DNA from: Natrinema salinisoli
GTDB taxonomy: Archaea > Halobacteriota > Halobacteria > Halobacteriales > Natrialbaceae
Length of the DNA: 64,000 nucleotides
Direction: 5' to 3'
Assembly (NCBI RefSeq): GCF_020405205.1
Contig: NZ_CP084469.1
Location: 3,224,001 to 3,288,000 of the forward strand
Below are positions 36,107 to 44,011 of this stretch, piece by piece. Made by a program: the position numbers and the translations under genes. The notes beneath the pieces are model-generated. The model saw nothing but the letters and a program-made list of their open reading frames with translations. It had not been told where the DNA came from and searched no databases. How positions within the stretch are numbered: the stretch's first letter is position 1; the number at the start of each line of letters is the position of its first letter.

Positions 36107-38278
36107 GTGTCCGAGACAGCCGGGTACATGCGCTTTTTCCCGTACGACCAGCCGTACGAGAACCAGCGCAAGGCGATGGACCGCATCTACAACTCCCTCC
36201 ACCAGGGACGGGACGTCCTCTTCGAGGGGGCCTGCGGGACCGGCAAAACCCTCTCGTCGCTGATCCCCGCCCTCGAGATCGCTCGCGAGCAGGACAAGAC
36301 GGTCGTCATCACGACGAACGTCCACCAGCAGATGCGCCAGTTCGTCGCCGAAGCCCGCGCGATCACCCGCGAGGAGTCCATCCGGGCGGTCGTGTTCAAG
36401 GGAAAGGCCACGATGTGCCACATCGACGTCGGCTACGAGGAGTGTCAGGCCCTGCGGGACAACACTCGCGCCGTCGTCGACGCCGAACGCGACCGCGAGC
36501 AACTCGAGCGCCGACAGCGCGAACTGCTCGCGGAGAGCCAGGACGGCGACGGCTCGGCCGCCGACGCCCGCTCGGCGGTGATGGACGAACTCGAGGACAT
36601 CGAGGAGCGCCTCGAGGACCTCGAAGAGCAGAACGTCTGTGACTACTATCGCAATAATCTCACGGGAGACACGGACGACTTCTTCGGCTGGCTCTTCGAG
36701 GACGTCCGCACGCCGGACGATATTTACGAACACGCCGAACAACAGCAGTTCTGCGGCTACGAGCTCCTGAAGGAGGGGCTCGAGGGCGTCGATCTGGTCG
36801 TCTGCAACTACCACCACCTGCTGGATTCGACCATTCGAGAGCAGTTCTTCCGGTGGCTTGGCCGTGATCCCGAGGACGTAATCGCCGTCTTCGACGAAGC
36901 CCACAACGTCGAAGATGCGGCCCGCGAGCACGCGACCCGAACTTGCTCCGAGCGCACCTTCGACTCCGCGCTGGACGAGTTGGCCGACGCGGACGATCCG
37001 CGCTCGGAAGACGCCGCGAACGTCCTCTCGGCGTTCCACCGCGCGCTCGTCGAGACCTACGAGGACTCCTTCGGCTTCGGTGACCGCGAGGGAATCGGCG
37101 AGAACTGGTCCGACGTCCCCATCGCCAACGACGATCGGAAAGACGACCTCACGCTCGAGTTCCTGCAGCGGTACTCCGGCCGGGGGATCGAGGACGACCT
37201 CGAGGCCGCGATGAAACTCGGTCAGGAACTCGACGAACAGTACGAGGAAGCCTATCGCGAGGGCGAGACGGCCACGCGAACGGAGTGTCAAACCCTGCAG
37301 GCCGCCGGCTTCGTCAGCGCGTGGATGACCGAGAGCTCGGCGGAGGGACTGTATCCGGTCGTCTCGGTCACCCGGGACGCCGGCACCGACGAGATCTACG
37401 GCCGCGCGGAACTGTACTCCTGTCTGCCGCGGCAGGTGACCGGCCAGCTGTTCGACGAGGTCTACGCCACCGTCCTCATGAGCGCGACGCTGCAGCCGTT
37501 CGACGTCACCGAGAACGTCCTCGGACTCGAGGACGCGGTGACGATGGCCTACGGGTTGCAGTTTCCCGAGGCAAACCGGCGCACGTACGCCGTCGAGACG
37601 CCGCCGCTGTTCTCCTCGGATCGCGACGATCCGGCGGTTCAGGAGGACGTCACGGAGACCATCCACGACGCCGTCCGCATGACGCCCGGCAACACGCTCG
37701 CCTTTTTCCCCAACTACGGCGAGGCTGGTCGATATGCCGACCGGCTCGAGCGCCGGACCGACCGGACGGTCTATTTGGACGAGCCGGGCGTCTCCGTCGA
37801 GGAACTCCGCACGCAGTTCGTCGCGGACGACGACGCGGTGCTCTGTACGTCGCTGTGGGGGACCCTCGCGGAGGGCGTGAGTTTCGACGGCGACGACGCC
37901 AACACGGTGCTCGTCGTCGGCGTTCCCTATCCGCATCTGGACGATCGGGCGGAGGCCGTCCAGGAGGCCTACGACGTGGCCTTCGACGGCACCGACACGG
38001 GCTGGCGCTACGCCGTCGAGATTCCGACGGTTCGCAAGACCAGACAGGCCCTGGGGCGGGTCATCCGCTCACCCGACGAAGTGGGCGTCCGCGCGCTGCT
38101 CGACCGGCGGTACTCACGGGATGCGAAATCGGATCTCGGCAAGTACAGCGTCAACGGGACGTTCCCACACGAGGAACGCGAGGAACTGATCGACATCGGT
38201 CCGGACAAGCTCAAGTTCGCGATGCTCAATTTCTACGGCGGCCACGACGAGTACGACGGCGAACCGCCGGCGCCGTGA
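36107..38278 (+). CDS. XPD/Rad3-family iron-sulfur DNA helicase
   Basis: A 723-residue superfamily 2 helicase. Walker A GACGTGKTL, DEAH box FDEAHN, motif III SATLQPFD, and motif VI QALGRVIRS are intact. Four cysteines between motifs I and II (ATMCHID, YEECQA, NVCDYY, QFCGY) form the expected 4Fe-4S cluster. Such enzymes unwind DNA 5'-3' in repair. A TATA box (cttttatc, 36075-36082) lies about 27 nt before the GTG at 36107 (MSETAGYMRFFPYDQ), which is therefore the preferred leaderless start; ATG 36128 is the alternative. Confidence 0.92.
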   Translation: MSETAGYMRFFPYDQPYENQRKAMDRIYNSLHQGRDVLFEGACGTGKTLSSLIPALEIAREQDKTVVITTNVHQQMRQFVAEARAITREESIRAVVFKGKATMCHIDVGYEECQALRDNTRAVVDAERDREQLERRQRELLAESQDGDGSAADARSAVMDELEDIEERLEDLEEQNVCDYYRNNLTGDTDDFFGWLFEDVRTPDDIYEHAEQQQFCGYELLKEGLEGVDLVVCNYHHLLDSTIREQFFRWLGRDPEDVIAVFDEAHNVEDAAREHATRTCSERTFDSALDELADADDPRSEDAANVLSAFHRALVETYEDSFGFGDREGIGENWSDVPIANDDRKDDLTLEFLQRYSGRGIEDDLEAAMKLGQELDEQYEEAYREGETATRTECQTLQAAGFVSAWMTESSAEGLYPVVSVTRDAGTDEIYGRAELYSCLPRQVTGQLFDEVYATVLMSATLQPFDVTENVLGLEDAVTMAYGLQFPEANRRTYAVETPPLFSSDRDDPAVQEDVTETIHDAVRMTPGNTLAFFPNYGEAGRYADRLERRTDRTVYLDEPGVSVEELRTQFVADDDAVLCTSLWGTLAEGVSFDGDDANTVLVVGVPYPHLDDRAEAVQEAYDVAFDGTDTGWRYAVEIPTVRKTRQALGRVIRSPDEVGVRALLDRRYSRDAKSDLGKYSVNGTFPHEEREELIDIGPDKLKFAMLNFYGGHDEYDGEPPAP

Positions 38279-38320
38279 CCGACCGCCAGACTACCGGTAG
38301 GGTGCTTCGCCCGCCGGAAA

Positions 38321-38638
38321 TCAGTCGGCCGTCGAGGATTCGAGGGGCTCCCACGCGTCGTAGCCGCCGTCCATGCTCGCGACCCGCTCGGCGTCGCCGT
38401 ACTCCTCGATGAGGCGAGCGGCCTGGACCGAGGTCTGGCCGATGTAACAGTAGACGACCACGTCGTCGGCCCAGTCTCGGTCGACGACGGTCTCCTCGAG
38501 TTCCTCGATGCTGACGCGTTCGGCACCGGGGAGGTGACCCTCGGCGTAGTCCTCGTCGTCGCGGATGTCGAGCAGGTCGAACTCGTCGTCCCGGTCGATG
38601 CGTCGGCGGACCGTTTCGGGGGCGAGTTCCTCGACCAT
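38321..38638 (-). CDS. Single-domain rhodanese
   Basis: A 105-residue sulfurtransferase. LLDIRDDEDYAEGHLPGAERVSIEEL is the conserved rhodanese entry and VVYCYIGQTSVQAA the active loop with the catalytic cysteine. Its ATG overlaps the stop of the TusA-like gene by one base. Together with TusA and YeeE this makes a thiosulfate-sulfur relay. Confidence 0.92.
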   Translation of the reverse strand: MVEELAPETVRRRIDRDDEFDLLDIRDDEDYAEGHLPGAERVSIEELEETVVDRDWADDVVVYCYIGQTSVQAARLIEEYGDAERVASMDGGYDAWEPLESSTAD

Positions 38639-38931
38639 TATTGCTTCCGGAGGTAGATGCGGTAGACCGCGTCGCCGCTGCGCCACACCTGCGCGTCGGC
38701 GTCGTCGCCGACGGCCCGCGGCACGTTTTCGGTACACGGGACGTGATCGGTCTCCTGGACGAGGAGGTCGCCCGAGTCGATCTTCTGGAGCCCTTTTTTC
38801 GCCTCGACCTGCGGGTATGGGCAGACCTCGCCCATCATGTCCTGGACGAGATCGGCCTCCTCGAGGAGTTCGTCCGCTCGGTCGTCGCTCAGTTCGTCCG
38901 GCGCGTTCGTGACGTCGTCGATGGATGGCAT
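38638..38931 (-). CDS. Sulfur carrier protein TusA family
   Basis: A 97-residue protein with the TusA motif CPYPQVEAKKGL (C-P-x-P, the cysteine carries the persulfide). Residues 70-97 (HVPCTENVPRAVGDDADAQVW) hold a second cysteine. It passes sulfane sulfur between the transporter and the downstream rhodanese. Order YeeE - TusA - rhodanese on one strand implies one operon. Confidence 0.9.
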   Translation of the reverse strand: MPSIDDVTNAPDELSDDRADELLEEADLVQDMMGEVCPYPQVEAKKGLQKIDSGDLLVQETDHVPCTENVPRAVGDDADAQVWRSGDAVYRIYLRKQ

Positions 38932-38983
38932 TGTATCGTGTGTCCGTAGTCGGATCGATTTGTAGTTGGCGAACGATTCGTCT

Positions 38984-40156
38984 TCAGATAGCACAGCCGA
39001 CGTCGCGGTAGATCCAGTGGGTCATCACGTAAACGCCGGCGACGATGCCGACCGCCGCGATGAACGAGTGGATCGAGAGCTCCGCGATGCCGGAGTAGAT
39101 GTTGCCGATGTTGCAACCGGGGGCGAGCCGCGAGCCTGCCCCCATCATGAGGCCGCCCACGACGGCGTTCGGGAGGCGTCGACGCTTCGGGACCCGGACC
39201 GAAAAGTCCCCGCTCCAGAGGGCGGCGACGAACGCGCCGACGATGACGAACGCAATCATCACCATGTCGACGGTCACGCCGACGCCCTGGCCCTGAAAGA
39301 GGACCGAGCCCCAGTAGTCGAACGACGCTGCGTCGACGCCGACCTGCGAGAGGAGATACCCCGTCCAGCGCGCCTCGGGACCGGTGACGCCGACGATGGA
39401 CACTTGACTGAACCAGAGAACTGCGGCGGCGGTGATCCCGAGCGCGGCCGTCCGCGGATCCCACGGCTGCTTGCTCGAGGCGATGGGAGTGCGCCACGCG
39501 CGGACGAGGCCCCGGACGTACGCCGCCGTTCCGCGACCGAACTGCCGGAGTCCCACGACGGGCGCGAGGAGGGCGGTCGGATTGAGCTGAGCCACGTCGG
39601 CGCGCTCGCCGAACGCAGCGGCGGTCGACGACCGCCCGGTCAGCGTGGCGTAGACGAGCAGGCCGACGATCGCGACCGCGAGGGCCACGAGCCCGCCCGG
39701 AACGGACGTGAGTTCGAACAGGGTCGCCCCCGTTCCGAACGTGAGCGCCTCGAAGTACGTGCTCTCGAGCGTCGGGAACGCGACGGTGAACCCGGCGTAG
39801 CCGACGCCCATGAATAGGAGGGTGAGCCAGAACTGGAGATACCCTTCACCGGCGCGGTAGAGCGTGCCGCTGGCACAGCCGCCGGCGTAGGTCATGCCCA
39901 CGCCGAAGACGAACCCACCGAGGAGGCCGGTCAGCCCCCAATCTGGCGTCCAGAACCCCTGATAGTAGCCGAATTGATAGGCGATACCCCAGAAGACCAT
40001 CGTCAGAAGCGTCGCAGCGAGCACGCCCTTCGTGACCCGGGAGTCCTTGTACGCGAAGAAGTCCCGGAAGGCGTTCACGAAACAGAATCGCCCCTTCTGG
40101 AGGAAGGCCCCGATGGCGATTCCGACGACCGCTGCGACGAGTAGCGTTGCGACCAC
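38984..40156 (-). CDS. YeeE/YedE (TsuA-type) thiosulfate/sulfur transporter
   Basis: A 390-residue membrane protein with about nine helices in two repeats. Conserved cysteines of the family are in KGRFCFVNAF, TYAGGCASG and LAPGCNIGN; in the bacterial homologue such cysteines relay thiosulfate through the membrane. Long hydrophobic stretches (LLGGFVFGVGMTYAGG, LVALAVAIVGLLVYA) are clear. First gene of the transporter-TusA-rhodanese operon. Confidence 0.92.
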   Translation of the reverse strand: MVATLLVAAVVGIAIGAFLQKGRFCFVNAFRDFFAYKDSRVTKGVLAATLLTMVFWGIAYQFGYYQGFWTPDWGLTGLLGGFVFGVGMTYAGGCASGTLYRAGEGYLQFWLTLLFMGVGYAGFTVAFPTLESTYFEALTFGTGATLFELTSVPGGLVALAVAIVGLLVYATLTGRSSTAAAFGERADVAQLNPTALLAPVVGLRQFGRGTAAYVRGLVRAWRTPIASSKQPWDPRTAALGITAAAVLWFSQVSIVGVTGPEARWTGYLLSQVGVDAASFDYWGSVLFQGQGVGVTVDMVMIAFVIVGAFVAALWSGDFSVRVPKRRRLPNAVVGGLMMGAGSRLAPGCNIGNIYSGIAELSIHSFIAAVGIVAGVYVMTHWIYRDVGCAI

Positions 40157-40416
40157 ACCGGAGCAAGCCGCTCGGACGACTTAACGCACGGCCAGTCGGA
40201 CAGGTCTACCCTGACTATTGACGGGGATTAGATCCGAATACGGGCGATACGGGGGCCGAACGCGGCCAGTATTCGAAAAACCTCGCTGACTCTCCGCCGC
40301 AGGTAGCTGCGGTATTTGTGAGTACCGACAGAAGCGACCTTCGGTGGAGTCGGCGTCTTCGAACCCCGGGCCGATCGTCCGTGTGCTTCGTCCGTTTCTC
40401 GAGACCGGGCAGCGAG

Positions 40417-40917
40417 CTATGACGACAACGAAACCCGGCTCACCGGCAGTTCGTCCGTTCCGTCCCGAAACTCGAGTTCGCCGACCGTCCACCGGATCGG
40501 GTCGATCTCGCGGTCGGCCAGCCGCGTTGCAGTCTCGAGGTCGCCCCCGCGAGCGAGCGTCACGTGCGGGACGTAATCGTTCCCCTCGAGCCCTTCGACA
40601 GGTTCGAACGCCTCGGTGAGGTCGGCGTGAATCCGCTCGAGGCCGGGGCTTTCGACGACTAGATAGACGACCGGTGCGGAGCCCAGCGGCGGGTCCTCGA
40701 AGTAGTCGATCCCCGTGATTTCGGCCTCGACGGCTGGGGTTCCCTCGAGGGCGCGGTGGGCGCGGTGCTGGAGCTGTGCGACGTGGTCGCCCTCGCCGAG
40801 TCGCTTGAGCAGACACGAGTGGTCCTCGCGGACGGTCTCGAACCCGATCAGATCGGGGTGGAGCCGGTTCGCGAGCTGACGGACGCGGCCGGGGACCGGG
40901 ACGGTGACGCTGTACAC
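40417..40917 (-). CDS. 2'-5' RNA ligase / 2H phosphoesterase family protein
   Basis: A 166-residue protein of the 2H superfamily. The two active-site motifs are EDHSCLL (H-x-C instead of the usual H-x-T/S) and PHVTLA (intact). Family members act on 2',3'-cyclic or 2'-5' phosphodiesters in RNA. The GTG at 40917 gives MYSVTVPVPGRV, the pattern of haloarchaeal homologues; a GTG at 40965 would add 16 residues. Confidence 0.75.
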   Translation of the reverse strand: MYSVTVPVPGRVRQLANRLHPDLIGFETVREDHSCLLKRLGEGDHVAQLQHRAHRALEGTPAVEAEITGIDYFEDPPLGSAPVVYLVVESPGLERIHADLTEAFEPVEGLEGNDYVPHVTLARGGDLETATRLADREIDPIRWTVGELEFRDGTDELPVSRVSLSS

Positions 40918-40993
40918 TTCGGCCGATATTGGATCGATGTAGCTATCAGTCTGGTGGTCTCTCACGGCGGAGACGGGCCGCCAGCGGATCGTC

Positions 40994-41188
40994 TCAGAGC
41001 CGGTCGAGCAGCCAGAGGACGATCAGGACCGCGATCGCGAGCTGGACGAGTATGAAGAACGGGCCGAGCAATCCCGCGATACTGCCGAGTACCGCTTGCA
41101 CGATCTCGAGGACGAGTAAAACGGCGACCAGTCCGAGGACGATCTTCAACAGCGTTTCGACCTCGAGTTCACCGCGTGTATCGGCCAT
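40994..41188 (-). CDS. Small two-helix membrane protein
   Basis: A 64-residue protein with two transmembrane helices (TLLKIVLGLVAVLLVLEIV and PFFILVQLAIAVLIVLWLL) and a short acidic N-terminus. It resembles short conserved haloarchaeal membrane proteins; no function known. It is followed by the ligase-like gene on the same strand after 76 bases. Confidence 0.7.
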   Translation of the reverse strand: MADTRGELEVETLLKIVLGLVAVLLVLEIVQAVLGSIAGLLGPFFILVQLAIAVLIVLWLLDRL

Positions 41189-41273
41189 ACGGTCACACAC
41201 GAGTGACAGTCTGAAAAACACACCGCTCCGCGGTCGGAAAGACCTATCTGAACGGCTCTGGCATATCATAGTA

Positions 41274-42416
41274 ATGGACGTGAGGGGGCTGCGGGCCCTG
41301 ATCTGTGTGCTCGTGGTGGTCGCAACTTCGATCGCGTTCGCTCCGGCCTCGATCGCCATTGCGGATGCCGGAGCGCAGCGAGCGACGCTACAGGACGAGC
41401 CGACCAGCGACGGCGAGGACACGAATGCGACGCCGGAACTCGGCGAGGCGGATCAGATCCACACGGACGTGTTCATCGCCGAGAACGGGTCGGCAGTGGT
41501 GACCGTCGACTATCAGTTCCAGCTCACCGACGAGAACCGTTCCGCCGAGGAGTGGGAGGAATTGCAAGCGAACGTCTCCAACAATACGGACTGGTACGTC
41601 GAGGAGGAGCGACGAGGGTGGAACGAAACCCTCTCGAAAGGGGAGAACGAAACCGGACGGGATATGGCGATCTCGAACGTCTCCATCTCCACTGAGACGG
41701 ATTCCGCACCGGAGGAGATCGGCCACGTGATCGTCACCTTCGAGTGGTCCGAATTCGCGCTCGTCGAACTCAACCGGATCGAGGCCGGTGCCGCGCTCTC
41801 CGGGTTTACCCTCTCCGACGGCACGACGTTGCAACTCCGATGGCCGGAAGCGTACGCCGTCTACGAAAACGAGGGCGAGCCACAGGTCGATCCGTCGCCG
41901 GCCGACTCGTCCGAGCTCGATGGGGCCGTCACCTGGAACGGCGAGGAGACCGAATTCACGGACGACCAGCCGCGGATCGTCCTGATCGAGAACGGTGACG
42001 CGGCCACTGAACCGTCGCCGTCCGAGGACGGACCGTCGATGCCGTGGGCCATCGTCGCTCTCGCCCTCGCTCTGCTGGCCGTCGTCGGCGCAGCCGGCTG
42101 GTTGATCGGGCGGAACCGATCCGGCGACGTCGGGATCGAGGCCGAGTCCGGTACCATCCAACGGACCGACGGGTCCGTCGAAGCCGAGTCGAACGCAGCC
42201 AGCGGCCCGCCGCCCGAACTGCTGAGCAACGAGGAACGGGTTCTGCGGCTGCTCGAGAAACGCGGCGGTCGGGTCAAACAACAGGAGGTCGTGTCGGAAC
42301 TCGAGTGGACCGAGGCCAAGACGAGCCAGGTCGTCGGCGAGCTGCGCGAGAACGACGAGATCGACGTGTTCCGAATCGGGCGGGAGAACGTGCTGGCGTT
42401 GCCCGACGAGGAGTAG
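41274..42416 (+). CDS. Membrane-anchored winged-helix transcriptional regulator
   Basis: A 380-residue one-component sensor. A signal peptide (ALICVLVVVATSIAFAPASIAIA) exports a 200-residue acidic, N-glycosylation-rich (NATP, NRSA, NNTD, NETL, NVSI) beta domain. One membrane helix at about 258-280 (WAIVALALALLAVVGAAGWLIG) follows. The last 70 residues are a cytoplasmic winged helix (NEERVLRLLEKRGGRVKQQEVVSELEWTEAKTSQVVGELRE). It would pass an outside signal to DNA without phosphotransfer. It lies directly upstream of the arginine cluster but may not control it. Confidence 0.8.
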   Translation: MDVRGLRALICVLVVVATSIAFAPASIAIADAGAQRATLQDEPTSDGEDTNATPELGEADQIHTDVFIAENGSAVVTVDYQFQLTDENRSAEEWEELQANVSNNTDWYVEEERRGWNETLSKGENETGRDMAISNVSISTETDSAPEEIGHVIVTFEWSEFALVELNRIEAGAALSGFTLSDGTTLQLRWPEAYAVYENEGEPQVDPSPADSSELDGAVTWNGEETEFTDDQPRIVLIENGDAATEPSPSEDGPSMPWAIVALALALLAVVGAAGWLIGRNRSGDVGIEAESGTIQRTDGSVEAESNAASGPPPELLSNEERVLRLLEKRGGRVKQQEVVSELEWTEAKTSQVVGELRENDEIDVFRIGRENVLALPDEE

Positions 42417-42506
42417 CGTCCGCGTTCGGTTCTCCGTTCCCGCCGCGTTCTCCGCTCCGTTGCCGAATCCCCGGCTGCGGACCGCAGGGAGTGCGATGTA
42501 GCAGGA

Positions 42507-42513
42507 TTTAATA
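42507..42513 (+). promoter_or_regulatory. TATA-like box of the arginine-rich leader ORF
   Basis: TTTAATA lies about 28 nt before the leader ATG at 42538, the spacing for a leaderless haloarchaeal transcript. Confidence 0.6.
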
Positions 42514-42537
42514 CTCTGGGACAGATGTGTCCTACCA

Positions 42538-42630
42538 ATGAGCCACCCCGTCGGTACCGCGATTGCCGTTCCCGGCACCGACGGGACCGTCGCTCGGCGG
42601 CGACCGCGGCGACTCCGGCCGGGCCTCTGA
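42538..42630 (+). CDS. Arginine-rich short ORF upstream of argG; candidate leader peptide
   Basis: A 30-residue leaderless ORF. The N-terminal 18 residues are neutral (MSHPVGTAIAVPGTDGT) but residues 19-30 read ARRRPRRLRPGL: six arginine codons (four CGG, two CGA) in ten positions, the pattern of leader peptides of amino-acid operons. A stem (CGGGC 42620-42624 / GCCCG 42631-42635) holds the stop codon in its loop, and a second hairpin (CCGAAAA 42676-42682 / TTTTCGG 42690-42696) lies between leader and argG. Arginine-dependent ribosome stalling is a hypothesis; argG also has its own promoter-like box. Confidence 0.5.
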   Translation: MSHPVGTAIAVPGTDGTVARRRPRRLRPGL

Positions 42631-42741
42631 GCCCGTACTATACTACTCCCCCTGTTCCGGTTTGTTTCACCTTTCCCGAAAACCCATTATTTTCGGTTAG
42701 CAGCGCCTCTATTGCCATTTTACGGAATCTAAACCAACGTC

Positions 42742-42747
42742 CTTAAG
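42742..42747 (+). promoter_or_regulatory. Putative argG proximal promoter element
   Basis: CTTAAG about 30-35 nt before the argG ATG may act as a TATA box for a near-leaderless argG transcript. Its presence weakens, without excluding, control from the leader ORF. Confidence 0.4.
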
Positions 42748-42776
42748 TCTCTCCTGGGGTTTCACTCGAGTACGAT

Positions 42777-44009
42777 ATGACCCGCGTGGCACTTGCGTTC
42801 TCGGGCGGCTTGGACACGACCGTCTGTGTCCCGCTGCTCGAGGAGGAATACGGATACGACGACGTGATCGGCGTTACCGTCGACGTCGGCCAGCCGGCCG
42901 AGGAGTTCGACGAAGCCGAAGAAACCGCCGAGGCGCTCGGCCTGGAACACTACGTCGTCGACGCGCGAGAGGAATTCGCTCAACTCTGTCTCGAGAGCGT
43001 TCGCGCGAACGCGACCTATCAGGGCTACCCGCTGGGAACGGCGCTCGCCCGTCCGGTGATCGCGAAGGCGATCCTGGAGGTCGCGGAGGAACAGGACTGT
43101 ACGGGTATCGCCCACGGCTGTACGGGCAAGGGCAACGACCAACTGCGCTTCGAGGCCGTCTGGCGCGACTCGGATCTCGAGGTCATCGCTCCCGTGCGCG
43201 AACTCGGGCTCACCCGCGAGTGGGAGAAGGAGTACGCCGCAGAGAAGAACCTCCCCGTCGAGGGTGGCAGCGGCGGCGACTGGTCGATCGACACCAACAT
43301 CTGGAGCCGCTCGGTCGAGGGCGACGACCTCGAGGATCCCAACTATGTCCCGCCGACGGACATCTACGCGTGGACCGAGGATCCCTCGGACGAGACCGAG
43401 GAGATCGAGATCTCCTTCGAGAACGGTTACCCCGTGGCCGTCGACGGGCAGGAGTACGAGCCGGTCGAACTCATCGAGTACCTCAACGAGCTCGCCGGCA
43501 GTTACGGCGTCGGTCGCACCGACATGATGGAAGACCGCATGCTCGGGCTGAAGGTGCGCGAGAACTACGAGCACCCCGGCGCGACGACGCTGCTCAACGC
43601 TCACGAGGCCCTCGAGGGTCTCGTCCTCACGCAGGAGGAGCGTCAGTTCAAGCAACAGATCGACCAGCAGTGGTCCCAGAAGGCCTACGAGGGCCTGATC
43701 GACGCGCCGCTCGTGAGCGCGCTCGAGGCCTTCATCGACGAGACCCAGAAGCGCGTGACGGGCACCGTCACGATCCGCTTCGAGGGCGGCCAGGCACGTC
43801 CGGTCGCTCGCGACAGCAAGTTCGCGGCCTACTCCGCTGAACACGCTTCGTTCGACACCGAGACGGTCGGGAAGATCAAACAGGAAGACGCCACCGGCGT
43901 CGCGAAGTACCACGGCTTCCAGCGCCGCCTCGCGAACGAGGCGATCGCCGCGAACGCGGACGATGAAGTCGAACTCGCGACCGACGGCAGCGGGAACGAC
44001 GACGAGTAA
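42777..44009 (+). CDS. argG: Argininosuccinate synthase
   Basis: A 410-residue enzyme joining citrulline and aspartate with ATP. P-loop-like AFSGGLDTTV at residues 5-14, GCTGKGNDQLRFE at ~119, and the family segment EGGSGGDWSIDTNIWSRS near 165 identify it. First structural gene of the arginine cluster; argH starts three bases after its stop region. Confidence 0.97.
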   Translation: MTRVALAFSGGLDTTVCVPLLEEEYGYDDVIGVTVDVGQPAEEFDEAEETAEALGLEHYVVDAREEFAQLCLESVRANATYQGYPLGTALARPVIAKAILEVAEEQDCTGIAHGCTGKGNDQLRFEAVWRDSDLEVIAPVRELGLTREWEKEYAAEKNLPVEGGSGGDWSIDTNIWSRSVEGDDLEDPNYVPPTDIYAWTEDPSDETEEIEISFENGYPVAVDGQEYEPVELIEYLNELAGSYGVGRTDMMEDRMLGLKVRENYEHPGATTLLNAHEALEGLVLTQEERQFKQQIDQQWSQKAYEGLIDAPLVSALEAFIDETQKRVTGTVTIRFEGGQARPVARDSKFAAYSAEHASFDTETVGKIKQEDATGVAKYHGFQRRLANEAIAANADDEVELATDGSGNDDE

Positions 44010-44011
44010 CG

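Noticed and set aside
36101-37936. 611-residue minus-strand frame opposite the XPD helicase
   Set aside because: Antisense shadow; the plus strand has all helicase motifs.
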